DNA from: Lates calcarifer
Taxonomy: Eukaryota > Chordata > Actinopteri > Centropomidae
Assembly (NCBI RefSeq): GCF_001640805.2
Contig: NC_066847.1
Coordinates: 23,675,504-23,739,503, forward strand
DNA: 64,000 nt
Direction of reading: 5' to 3'
Below the pieces are notes generated by a model that had not been told where the DNA came from, searched no databases, and worked only from the letters and a program-made list of their open reading frames with translations. Below, one piece after another: positions 37,126 to 48,121 of this stretch; the stretch's first letter is position 1, and the number at the start of each line of letters is the position of its first letter. The translations under genes were made by a program, and so were the position numbers.

Positions 37126-37726
37126 TATTTAAAATCTATTGTGTGAATAAATAAAATATCAGCAGTCCAAATATATAACAGGATGATTTCTTTTTGGTCT
37201 GTGGTCAAACTCTACAGAGGGTGATAAAGGTTGTGTTAGGTGGCTGGAGGTGGACTAAAGATTTCTAAAATTCTGGCAACATATCTGTAGAGCTGTTAGG
37301 CAAGCCATGTTGACTGATATAAATTTATTTCATCAACATCAAAGGCAATATTGTGAAAAGAGATTGTATTAGGCACTTTCATAGAAACAACCAAAATGTG
37401 CTGTTGTAGGGATTACAGAAAAAAAAAGAGGACTTAACATACAGGTCAATGCCCTCTCTCTGCTGTTGCCTCTTTCCAACTCTCCAGGTGTGAGCTGGCA
37501 GAGTGCAGGGACACAGTTTGGGGCTGATTACCTCTGCAGTCCTTGGTAGCTTGGTACTGCCTGGGTTAATGACACCAGCGACGAGATAAGGCCCAACCCT
37601 CTTGATATCCAGGCGTTACTCCACCAGCTCCCTTTCATTGAGAAAAGCTTATTGGTTTCCCAGGGTTATTCCAGCAGTCACCTGGCAGAGCACACGGTTG
37701 TTTTTCACGGAGACTATATTGACAAG

Positions 37727-37765
37727 TCAAGGTCCACTGAGCGGGGTGGGTTGGCCCTATAAATA
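37727..37765 (+). promoter_or_regulatory. nr0b2: NR0B2 core promoter: NR5A-like site and TATA box
   Basis: TCAAGGTCC (37727-37735) differs only in its last base from the NR5A/ERR extended half-site; 22 bases further is TATAAATA (37758-37765). The ATG follows at 37860, so transcription should begin near 37790 with a 5' UTR of about 70 nt. Mammalian SHP is a known LRH-1 target; use of this site is inferred. Confidence 0.6.
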
Positions 37766-37859
37766 CAGGGACACTGGCGTTAGCAGCAGCAGTACTCACA
37801 AGCTCATCCTATGAGAGGACACTTGCATTTGACTACGCAGATCTACACCAAGCTACAAA

Positions 37860-38745
37860 ATGGATAATGAGTGTCATTGTTCAGCCAACAGCGAAAGGCT
37901 TTCAAACCCTATTCTCTACAACATCCTGTGCCAAATGGATAACAGCAAACCAAGACAAAACAACTTCAACTACAATTCAGTACCACATAGATGCAACTGC
38001 GAGCTACGACGGACAGTGTGCCTGAAAAGGCCAGCTGAGATTTGCAAAGAAGCTTCAGCAGTTCTGGTTAAAACCGTCCATTTCATGAAGAACTTGCCTG
38101 CTTTTAACCAGCTGCCACCAAACGACCAGTTCTCACTTCTAAAAAGCTGCTGGGCGCCGCTCTTCATTTTGGGTCTGGCCCAGGAGCATGTGGACTTTGA
38201 GGTGATGGACACCCCCACTGACAGCATGTTGAAAAAGATTCTGCTGAACCGTCAGGAGAGCCCTGAGATGGAGAGGGAGCAGCCCACCATGGCCGGTGTC
38301 AGCAAACTCAAGTCCTGCCTCAAAAAGTTTTGGAGTTTGGATTTGAGTCCAAAGGAGTACGCATATCTCAAAGGGACCACAATATTTAATCCAGGTTTGT
38401 TTTGCTCTGTAAATACAAAAAGTTTGGTTCTCAGGGGTCAATTTTAAATGCCTGCTGTCCGGCTACTGTGCAAAAACTCATTTCTTGTCTTTGCTACCAA
38501 CAGATGTTCCAGATTTAAAGGCAGCTCTGTTCGTCGAAGGCTTGCAACAGGAGGCTCAGCATGCCCTCAGCGAGGTGGTCCAACTCCTGCGCCCGGGGGA
38601 CCAGGAGCGCTTTGCTCGCGTCCTCCTCACAGCCTCCGTGCTGCAGAGCATCACGCCCAGCCTCATCACCGAACTCTTCTTCCGGCCCGTGATAGGCCAG
38701 GCCGATCTGCTGGAGCTGCTGGTCGACATGCTCTTCTGCAGATAG
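37860..38745 (+). CDS. nr0b2: NR0B2 (SHP), small heterodimer partner
   Basis: Two exons, 37860..38394 and 38504..38745, with one phase-1 intron, encode 258 aa (human 257). SHP is an orphan nuclear receptor that lacks a DNA-binding domain and represses other receptors (LRH-1, HNF4A and others) in bile-acid and lipid metabolism. Seen: no zinc-finger DBD; LxxLL-related motifs ILYNIL (18-23) and LKKILL (124-129); ligand-binding-fold signatures LPAFNQLPPNDQFSLLKSCW, PLFILGLAQ, FWSLDLSPKEYAYLKG, LLTASVLQSI and ELFFRPVIG; and no AF-2 activation helix at the end (VDMLFCR). The intron position (FNP|DVP) is as in human. It is transcribed opposite to GPATCH3/GPN2 here. Confidence 0.97.
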
Positions 38746-39070
38746 GAGGAGGTGGAGGACCTCATGTGACTGTCCTGGACAAAAGTTGAATTTTTTAACA
38801 GCAGCGATGCAGAACTTTTTTGTCAACCTCAGCAATGTTCCCTCATGAAATGAAGGAATGCCTAACAAAAAACAAAAACAAAAAAAACCACTTATGATTG
38901 AGCCAACAAACATTGTGGATTAGTAAACTATGAATGTATTATTGAAGCTGAGGTCACTTTAGCCCAGTCTGAAAAGATTTTATCTGCTGTATCCACTGTT
39001 TGCTTTAGTGTTGTAAATATGTTTTGTCTGCATTTACAGAACATTTCAAATAAATATATTTTTGTACGTG
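38746..39070 (+). other. nr0b2: NR0B2 3' UTR
   Basis: AT-rich sequence after the stop, with AATAAA at 39049-39054 followed by a T-rich element; cleavage is expected near 39070. Confidence 0.7.
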
Positions 39071-40624
39071 AATGTGTCTCTGGCTTTTAAAAAGACTCAC
39101 AACAAGCCAAATCTGACATAATATTTGTTTAATACACCTGACAGTGACACACTGTTCTGAACACCTTCACCCCTACAGTTCATTTATTTGGCAGGTCTGT
39201 CATTACTGTCATGCTGAGCAGCCAAGTATTGCTTAAGCTCATTTATTTTGAATTCTTGTCCAGATGATTTTGATAAGGAAAGTAACCCCCCCCCACTTCA
39301 TATTTCATTTTCTGACCACAAATGGTGTAGCATTACAGCCCTGTTGTTTTCCAGAGGTACTTTGTCTCCCTCTCATGGAAGTTAGTAAAGATCATGTATT
39401 TACTCAGGCAAACTACAGAAGAGCAGAAGCCTTAAAAGTGGACCTGAGGCACACAAACATTTAAGAAAATAAAAGCCCTAAACAAAGCAATCATCACATT
39501 TTTAGTACGCAAAAATTAAATGGAAGAAATATCTGCATGCTAAATCAAGTGTCCTAAAAATCTCAGGTTGCTGTTAACAATCTTTACACTATGATACAGA
39601 ACAAGCCCTCCTGAATCATCCTAGCCTGTGGTATGTTAGTTGTGAAACAGTGAGCCTTCACATGACACCTCATACAGGTAAAACAGGAATGTGTTGGTAG
39701 GGGCAGAGAGCCATAGGAAATGGGGTTACACAGGGCAACTGCGACACAAACAGAGGAAAATCTAAAAGCTCAACATCTGGTGGATAATTTGCTCTTTTCT
39801 AGTTTACTGGGATTTGTTGAGCAGAGAATGTTTTGAGGGTTTTTTTTTCTCGATACGAATAACTAGAAAGTATTTTTGTCTATTTTCAAAAGAATAGTTT
39901 TCCATGAATGTTTTAGAGTTATTTCTTGATGCTAATGCAGCTGTCTGCCTTATTCTGTCCTGCTTCCAGATGCTCACTTAATTTCTTTATGTTTTAAGGT
40001 TGAAAATGAGACAATACTGCACAAAACAAACACATTCCCATAACTCAAAACAACACTGTAATTATAACTACAACTGAAAGTATGTAAGTAGACCGACTGT
40101 TGAGAAACAGATTTATTATCGGTGCTATCTGTCATTAAATATAGTTACTACATATTTTTGGTTGGCGGCTGCAACAACAGGCCTGTCACCTGAAGGTACA
40201 CATCTTTAAATCTTAAAATATACATTATTGATAACTACAACTACAATTCATTTGACTCAACAGGACAGGACAGATTACTGAAATCAGGCTGATTTTCTGC
40301 ATCGCTTCTCCCTTTTGCAATAAATAACAAAGACAAACCCCAGGATTTTATTTCCTTTTTGTCAGAACCAGCCAAACAAGTTCCTTCTTTGGCTGAGGGC
40401 GGAAAAAGCCTGCCTGGTATAACACAGTGACCTAGGGGAGATGAGCTTGACAACAATAATCTGAGAGATAAAAAGGAAAAGTAGACAGAAGAAAAACAGT
40501 AGCAGAAAACTCTGTGAAGCACAGACCCGTTGACATGTGAGCAAATAATTTGCTGCAAAACAAAAGGACCTGCATTAGTTTAAATTAGACCAGTGTTATT
40601 TTGGCTTGTATAGAGAGAGAAAGC
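39071..40624. other. NR0B2-KDF1 intergenic, left part
   Basis: AT-rich sequence with no recognised gene. In mammals NUDC sits between NR0B2 and KDF1; no NUDC-like peptide is seen here on either strand. Confidence 0.55.
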
Positions 40625-40650
40625 AAAAAAAAAAAAAAAAAAAAAAAAAA
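40625..40650. repeat. Poly-A tract (A26)
   Basis: 26 consecutive A on the plus strand, just outside the 3' end of the LINE-like repeat that lies on the other strand; its orientation therefore does not make it that element's tail. Confidence 0.9.
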
Positions 40651-40689
40651 GTTGATGCAAAGCTCTGCAAGCACAGAGCGGCCAGTTTT

Positions 40690-41600
40690 GTTTATGTAGT
40701 GCCAAATCATAACATAATCTCAGGGCACTTTTCATAAAGAGCATTCGGCAACAGTGGCAAGGAAAAGTTCCCTTTTAACAGAAACCTTGAGCAGACCTGG
40801 GCTGTGGGTGGGGGCGACTATCTGCTTCAGCCTGCTGGCTGCTGGCTCAACAGGGGGGGGGGTATTTCCAGAGGCAGAAATACCTGCAGAAAGTAACAGG
40901 GAAGAGGAGCTCAGTGCATCATGGGAAGTCCCTCAGCAATCTAGGCCTATACCAATACCAGCATAACTAGGGGATGGTTCAAGGCAAGCCTAAGCCAGTC
41001 CTAACTATAAGCTTTACCAGAAAGGAAAGTTTTAAGCCTGCTCTTAAATGTGCAGAAGGCGTCTGTCTCCTGGGTCCAAACTGGAAGGCTCTGCCTCCCA
41101 TTCTACTTTTGGGGAGGAACCACAAGTAACCCTGCGTTTTGGGAGCACAGTGTTCTCGTGTGGTAAAAGGGCACTACAAGCTCTCCAAGGTACAACAGTG
41201 CCTGAACATTTAGAGCTTCGTAGTTGAGGAGTAGGATTTTAAATTTTGTTCTAGAGCCTGTGCAGAGAGGCTAATATGGGACAAATATGTAAAATACTTT
41301 TCCTAGTTCTTGTCAGTGCACGTGCAGCAGCATTCTGGATCAGCTCGAGACACTTCAGAGACTTACTGGGGCAGCCTGGTGAGAATTGCAATAATCCAGG
41401 CTAGAAGTTACAAATACATGAACTAGTTTTTGCTTCATCTTTTAGAGGTGGGATGTGCCTGATGTCTGCAATATTACATAGGTGAAAAAATGTTGATGTG
41501 TGTTTCCTGATTGAAGATAACTCTGAGGTTCCTTACAGTGGTGCTGGAGGCCAGGGCAATGCCATCTAAAGTAACTGTATCTTTAGATAATGTGTTTCTG
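40690..41600 (-). mobile_element. L2-like non-LTR retrotransposon (LINE) relic, 3' part
   Basis: Read on the minus strand, pieces of the carboxy-terminal region of an L2/Maui-type reverse transcriptase ORF can be followed through many stops and frameshifts: STTVRNLRVIF, a decayed CNS-type segment, ALEQNLKS, REHCAPKTQG, and KSRMGGRAFQFGP. After the ORF come a TTTTCCTTGCCACTGTTGCC-type segment and a GATTTGGCACTACATAAACA-like 3' end (ending near 40690), typical of these fish LINEs. It is clearly inactive. Family assignment is from memory of such repeats. Confidence 0.7.
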
Positions 41601-41689
41601 TAGGCTAAAATAAGCAATAGATGACTTAAACATCACTACTATACATTCAGTTTCCTTGGGGAATACATGTGAAAAGGTGTAAACAAGCA

Positions 41690-42293
41690 TGGAGATTTTT
41701 ATTTTGTTAAAAACAGGACTTTGAGTAAAAAAACAACAACAACAGAAAACTGGTTTCAACAAATGGTTCAGCAATCCAGAAAGTAATATTGACTTAAAAA
41801 ATATGTACATCAAAATATGGCTTAACAATACAGTTTTCAGAACAAGGCATGCCTCTAAGGAGTCTAAATGACAGGAGTCAATAAACCCATTGGCACAGTA
41901 CATGCACAATGGCTTGCACAAACAATCACACAGACAAGAATGAGGACGGTTATGTTTTACCATCAGTCTCTATCCTATGACCTGACTGCTAAGACTGCAT
42001 GGAGCGTTTCTTTTTCTGAAAACAACTTGCAACACTGCATACTAATACATAAACACTTTGTCTTTCCCTGTGTAAAACAAAACAAAACAAAACAAAACAA
42101 AACAAAAACAACAACAACAAAAAAACATTGTTTCCTCAGTGGGGTCATTTGCTGGAACAATAAAATGTTTCCAACAGCAAACATTAGCCGGACCACTAAA
42201 AGGAACAGTACAACCGCCCAGAAGGTGCTCCACTCAGTAACAGCATAAATGATAGAAGAAGGTTGGCTACATCCCTTGTCACTATAGGTACTT
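41690..42293 (-). other. kdf1: KDF1 3' UTR
   Basis: Follows the KDF1 stop on the minus strand; AATAAA at 41703-41698 suggests a UTR of about 610 nt. It contains an (AAAAC)n tract (about 42077-42122), read as GTTTT units in the transcript. Confidence 0.5.
42077..42122. repeat. (AAAAC)n microsatellite
   Basis: About six AAAAC pentamers followed by AAC trimers, inside the predicted KDF1 3' UTR. Confidence 0.9.
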
Positions 42294-44787
42294 TCAGAGA
42301 AGCAGAGGAGCACCTGATGAGTCTGTTTCGGTGTCATGATGGTAGGCCGAGTAGGCTGTGGTGGTGCTGGAGTAGTACGCTGCAAGAGAGGAAAAAACAC
42401 TTGATAATTTGAACAAGAAAACATAGCAGTTAATAGCATAGCACAGAAATAGCCAATACGGCGCATGTTCGTGCACATACAAGGTGCAACATAAAATATC
42501 AGGATGCTGACACATTCCCAGGCCGCAATGTGAAAGTTGCGAAAACACAATGTGGTGAACCCTCATTCAAAGACACGTAACAGGACACCTTGTTCTTTTT
42601 AAGAGCCTCTTTGCAGAACAACAACACAAAAAAAGAGAGAGAGAGAGGCTGCTGCATGGTAATCCATCTGTAACCTTAGTTATTCACTAAAATTACATAA
42701 TAAACCGTGTGGTATATATTTAATGCGACTTGATCTGCAGGTGGTGTAGCATGACCACTCAGCCGGAGGGGGGGAGAATTGTTGGGGCAGATTGATAGGT
42801 GGGTGTAAGGTGGCAGATGAGGGGAGGAGGTGGCTAATGAGTGAGGGATTGGAATATGCAGAGAAAAGGGCAGGAATGCGGGGCTTTCACTGTATGTTGC
42901 TGGAAAGTAGAGAGGAGGTAAGAGAACGCCTGCAGCTGCAGCAGGTACAATGGGCTGCAGAGACGAAGCCTTGCGCACTGATTCACACAGCGGGGAGGTA
43001 ATTATACCTCAATGACCAGGACATATAAAGACTGTAGCTCTATCAACACAATGAAAACAATTAAAGTTGATGATGTGCAATATTTCTAACCACTAATCAC
43101 ACTCTGGTGCTGAATGATTCTGGATCTAATTCAACTCTTAACCCCTCAAACATGCTTTTTTTTTTTCTCCCCCACAATTCAACACAAAGGGAGACACAAA
43201 AGGGTCCGACTTGGAAAATTCCCACAATACTCACTTTTCCCGCTGTAATGTCTCATTTTCCTTGCCAGCTCATCTGATGGCGTCTGCTCTGACACTTTGA
43301 CCTCCGGAACTGTAGCAGGGGCGCGAAAAAAAAAGGAAAGAAAAAATGAGCACGAGCAGATGAGGAGCTTCAGTGCTCATTATTATTAATAGGTTCTCAG
43401 TTTACAATTAATCTGGTCATCCTGTCTGTTGTGCAATATGTTTTAAGAGACAATGTGCACCTGTATCAGCTTGCCTCAGATTAACCAGTTGTTATTAGGT
43501 CATTGCCTGTAAAATGCCTCGCATATCAGGGTTTAAGACTACGAGCTAAACAAAGGAGCTTCAGCAGCGTTCCAACAGACACGATGAGTCATTAAGGAAA
43601 ATCAGGTCTGATGACTGGTATATTTGGTATGTAGCCGCCAGGTGGAGGCGAAAAGCCTTGTCAAATGGTAGCTCATAAATATTTATACAGGAGTAATCAT
43701 TCACGTTAATTGGTTTTGAAACATGTTGAGTGATATTCTTACAGTCACTGCTTATGAAGGTGTTGGTCATGGTCTCGTTGCCGCTGTCAGGAAGAGTCCC
43801 GTCGCTCCTCCCATTAGGACGCTGTCCGGTGGACTGATGGCTCTTGTTTCTCTTGCCCTTTCGTGTGCTGATGCGTATGACCCCGTGCACCAGCTTGCAC
43901 TCGGCCTCCTGCTCCTCCAGGTTGTAATCCTGGGCGATGCTGTAGATGAGCTCGCTGATCTCGTTGGTCTTGCGGGAGAAAGACGAGTCGGAGGTGCACT
44001 TGGCCAGCTGGTCGATCTGGTGCAGGGCGTAAAGCTCCAGCAGCTTCTTGGTGATGAGGGAGTCAATGTCCGTGCCCGTTTCGCTCAGGTCGTCTAACTC
44101 ATAGTCCCGGGATAACAGACTGGTGTTGCTGACCGGCCTGTGGCTTTCGCCTTTGCCAGGCGCACGGGTCCGTTTGGTGGCAGGGACCGTATACTTTACT
44201 GTCTGACCTGCGATGCGCACGTCAGGGTAGCGGAAGCTGTCACTTGTGGGCAGCTTTGAGGGTTTGGTGGGCTTGCTGCACTCAACCTGTTTGCCACAGG
44301 TGGGGTTGCTCAAAGCCATGCCATTAGGAGGGTGAGGCTCGCTACCTGCTTTAGGGGGATGGTCTGTGGAGCTCTCGTTAACAGGCAGACAGGGCTCTCG
44401 GGTGCCATAAAATCCACAGGTCAGTACACAGCAGATAAGAGCCTTACAGCTGCTCCAGCCCATAGAGGCGCAGGAGCCACAGGCCTGTCTGCTGGTAGGC
44501 GTGTTGTCTGCCGACCCGGGAATGAAACCTATGGTCTCCGAGCCCCGCGCCGTGCCATTTCGTGGATGGCCTCCTCTGCTGCGACTGTACTTGTTCTCTG
44601 AATACCGGGAGTGGTCAGCGTGGTGCTCATGTAGATGCTCCCCGTGGGGATCCTTGTAGGAGTCTTGGCTGGCAGTGCTGTCTCTGGATATAGTCCGATG
44701 TTGTCTGTACTTTTCTGACCTGGAGCCGGAGCTGTGGTGTTTGTGGTGGCGGGACGCCTGGGGAGCCCCTGTGCTGTGACCAGGCAT
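42294..44787 (-). CDS. kdf1: KDF1, keratinocyte differentiation factor 1
   Basis: Three exons, 44787..43743, 43309..43235 and 42379..42294, encode 401 aa (human 398). KDF1 controls the switch from proliferation to differentiation in epidermis and is linked to ectodermal dysplasia. Seen: a cysteine-rich middle (CGSCASMGWSSCKALICC), FRYPDVRIAGQTVKY, a conserved block DIDSLITKKLLELYALHQID-QLAKCTSD, ISELIYSIAQDYNLEEQEAE, GVIRISTRKGK, DSGNETM, SDELARKMRHYSG, and a tail ending TDTDSSGAPLL-like (here TETDSSGAPLLL). The final two exons were found by similarity and phase. Human continues LLQVYC; the fish protein stops after LLL. The single large first coding exon may be preceded by non-coding exons near 45.2-45.5 kb. 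Confidence 0.94.
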
Positions 44788-45500
44788 GGCTCAAAATGCC
44801 TGGGACCTGGTGTGGAAGAGGCATGTTTAGAAACAATAACCAGATGTAAACCTCCCCTTTTGTTGCCACACACGCTTGCAGCATTAAACGCACCATAGCA
44901 CACTGAAACAGTCTGCATTCAAGACATCTGTAGTAAACACTTAACTTCCAGTAAAGTAACTTCCTGTTAAATTCTCAGACTGTAAATAAAACTGAGTAAA
45001 CTGATTGCTGGCCTGATAATAATTTGGCCCATTCCGTCGCGCCCTTAAAGCTTGTTTGGCCTTCAGTACATGTGCCGGGGGGGAGGGGAGGGATCTTCAC
45101 ACCAAAACTCATTCAACTTTTAACTGTTTTTAATTTTACTTACAAAACAGTCACTTACCGCATAAGAGGAAACAATTGTGGCTGTCTTTTATCCCAGATA
45201 ACTTGTTCAGCGAGCAAACCGCGGAAGTCCCAGACCGAAAACTTTCCTCTGCTAGCGCTTCAAATAGAGAAAAAAAAAAGAGACGGATTTTGACCGCCTA
45301 CAGATTTCCAGGTGACTTTACCTCCACGAAACAACAAAGCTTTCAGACCCAAGGTTCGACCCGAACAGCGCAGCTTCGCTCTTTATCGTCTTTCTTTAGG
45401 TAAAATTCACAACCTTGTGTTGCCGACAGTCTCCCAATGTTTGGCTATTACCTGCGGCTACAGCTAATCCCAGATCCTACACCCACCCACAGGTGATTCG

Positions 45501-45508
45501 TGACGTCA
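45501..45508. promoter_or_regulatory. Consensus CRE palindrome upstream of KDF1
   Basis: TGACGTCA, a perfect CREB/ATF palindrome, flanked by CpGs (ACGCGGGCGG follows). It lies 0.7 kb above the KDF1 ATG, near the inferred start of transcription. Confidence 0.5.
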
Positions 45509-45784
45509 CGCGGGCGGATATACAAGTAGAGAAGAGGGAGAGACAGGGAAAAGATGATAACAGTCAACAGAAAGAGGACAAAAAGTGACCGAAAAGTACG
45601 ATTAACGAAGAAATAAGCGTATTAGAAGGAAAACAATGGCGAGAAAAATGGACATAGCCACATTGTATTATGGTACTGTGTGATGCAACATAACAAGTGA
45701 TGATGAAATCCTGCGCTTCACATTGTGACAAGTGAACTTTTTTTTTTTTTTTTAAACAAAAGCACCCTGTTACACCCCACACCA

Positions 45785-45787
45785 CCA

Positions 45788-45819
<32 letters not shown>
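45785..45819. repeat. (CA)n microsatellite
   Basis: CCA trimers run into about sixteen CA units. Confidence 0.95.
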
Positions 45820-45820
<1 letters not shown>

Positions 45821-46054
45821 GGGATTCTGACAGGCACATAGAGGTGCGCAGCTGCACAGCCAGCAGGTGTATTTCCAAATATCTTTCATTCTGCCCCATT
45901 TTTCCCTCAGTGGAAACACTTAATCACACACACTCTCTGACGTGGAATAGCGGGGCCACCTCACCTGGAGAAAAATGAATGGATCTGTGTAGCACGCTGT
46001 CTTGTAGTTTTTACTGCAGTCACAATAAATCAGATGAACAAGAAAAATTAAATA

Positions 46055-46651
46055 CATCAAAATGTCATTTTATTTATTATTAATGTAAATACAGATTTCA
46101 TATCATACAGGGGCTTTAATATTTACTCCTTTGATTATTCTGATACAGTTCACATTATGAATACCACTCAAAATGACGACACATAGCTGGCTAAAAAGGA
46201 TTCATGTTTTTATAGTTGAACCATAGAAAATCTAATAAATGTCTACAATTTACTGGGTGTCTATGGATTACAGTTTCTTAGGTCAACATGCCACTGAGCT
46301 ACCACCTATGTCTTGTATCTATCTGGCAGTCATCTGCAGTATATCAAGATATATAAATATGAGATACCAAAAAAAAGAAAAACAGTAACTGTTTGCAGTC
46401 TAGTATGATATCACTCTAGCCTATATATTATATTCTTATAAAATTTACAAACATACAGTAATAATGTCACTTTACATATACAATGCCTCTATGCCTCAAA
46501 AACACAAAGGCACTTTTAGGGTGAGATTTATAACTGCAGTATGTACAGGAAGCTCAAAAATGCTAAATTAATTTATACATTTTCTGGCCTAAACTATTCA
46601 TATCTACATCTAGCTCATATTTTGTCAAATTATTTTAGTTTCAGTAAGAGA
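46055..46651 (-). other. 3' UTR of the TPBG-like gene
   Basis: AT-rich sequence after the stop; two overlapping AATAAA hexamers on the minus strand at 46078-46069 imply a UTR of about 590 nt. Confidence 0.5.
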
Positions 46652-48121
46652 TCATAAGTTCAAAGGTGGTGTGGCTGTCACTTGTTTGACCTTTGCGTCT
46701 GAGGGAACCTGGACAATGCAGGTGTCATTTGGCAGCTGCTGTGACAGCGATAATCTTAAATGCCCTTGCGCCCTTCTGCTGCTGCTGCCACCACCGTTAT
46801 CTGCTGAGATGTGTCCCAGGCGGGGGTCCGAGTCGATCTCATATCGGTAGTGGTACCCTTCCAGAACATCTCTACACGCATCTCTCATTTCATTGATCCA
46901 CTTCTTCATGCCTTTGCGATTCAGGTAGAGCACAAAGAGGAAGACCATTCCCACGAACCCAAGCACCAGCCCCAGGAAAACATAGGATGTCTGCAGGGTG
47001 AGGTCAGCCACCTCCGCTTGGACTGGAACGACGCACCCAATAGCCTGGACGCTGAGCCCTCGCAGCCGGGTGTCGCTCAGTGCTCTCGGTGAGGTGCATC
47101 TCACGGCATCCACATCTAGCTGAGCCCTTGATTCATTCAGCCAGATGACAAAATTGTGGATTTCACAAGAGCAAGTGTATGGGTTGTCACCGAGAAGGAT
47201 GCGGACGTTCCCGAGCCTGTCCAGCTCTTGTAGAGCCTCGGCACTGAATGTCTTGAAGGCATTCCGTGTCAGGTCCAGCACCTCCAGATGGTTCATGCCA
47301 GAGAAGGTCCCACTGTAGACAGCTACCAGAGAGTTGTTAGTGAGGAAGAGCTGCTGCAGATTGGGAAGGTGTGAGAACATCCCGGGGGGAAGCAGAGCGA
47401 GGTGGTTCCCAGAAAGGTCGAGGCGGAGGAGACCCCTGAGGCCGCCCCAGCGCAGAGCCGTGGTGAGGTCCGTCAGGGCGGTGAAGTTGTACAGCGAGCG
47501 GCTCAGGTTGAGCTCCTGAAGGGGACTGCCGGGTATGCTGAGAGCCTCCGGATGGATGAGCGCCAGCTGGTTCCCGCTGAGGTCCAGGAAGCGCAGGTTG
47601 ATGAGGGCAGAGAAGCTGTGGGATGTCATCTCTGTAATCCTGTGAAGACGACTAACACTGTCACATCTGTCCTTGGACATTTAATATTACTCTCATACTT
47701 GGATACAAGTCATGCATCTCACTGTGCTGTCCAAGTGAATCAATGAAAACCACATTCACAGAAACAGACATAGTTCATTTATTAGATACACATCAACAAA
47801 GTTAGTCAAATAATCCAAATATACATGAACATAACAAAAAGAAAAACACTGACATTCTCACCTATTATTGCTTAAAATGATGTTGGTGACATTCTCCATC
47901 TCTGCAAATGAATTAGGTGCAATCTGGTGAATATTATTCCCTGTGATGACGACAGTCCTTGCATATCCTGGAACACTTTGCGGCACCGTGAGCAGATCCT
48001 TGGAAACACATTTCACCGTGCGAGTGACGGCAAAACACTCGCAGCCAGAAGGACAGTCCAAGCACTGGTATGGTGCACAAAGAAGAATTCCCAAAAACAC
48101 ATGGACTGCAAAAACACTCAT
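46652..48121 (-). CDS. Trophoblast glycoprotein (TPBG/WAIF)-like LRR membrane protein
   Basis: Two exons, 48121..47862 and 47639..46652, joined in phase 2 inside the repeats (NNR|ITEM), encode 415 aa (human TPBG 420). TPBG/5T4 is a cell-surface glycoprotein that inhibits canonical Wnt signalling. Seen: signal peptide (1 to about 20), LRR N-cap (CPSGCECFAVTRTVKC), about six leucine-rich repeats (FLDLSGNQL, LLRLDLSGNHL, LQQLFLTNNSL, LEVLDLTRNAF), LRR C-cap (DNPYTCSCEIHNFVIWLNES, about 239-289), transmembrane helix (about 305-325), then KKWINEMRDACRD and GYHYRYEIDSDPRL, diagnostic of the TPBG family. The C-terminus is extended by about 48 residues and ends TPPLNL; human TPBG ends just after DPRL with SDV, a PDZ-binding type end. 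Exact paralogue (tpbg duplicate or tpbgl) is undecided. Confidence 0.88.

Larger units (their letters stand above)
44788..46055. other. KDF1 upstream region and KDF1 - LRR gene intergenic
   Basis: No protein gene is seen. CpG-containing sequence around 45160-45530 is the likely KDF1 promoter/first-exon zone. Further right are poly-T (about 45738-45753) and a CA microsatellite (about 45785-45819). Confidence 0.5.
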
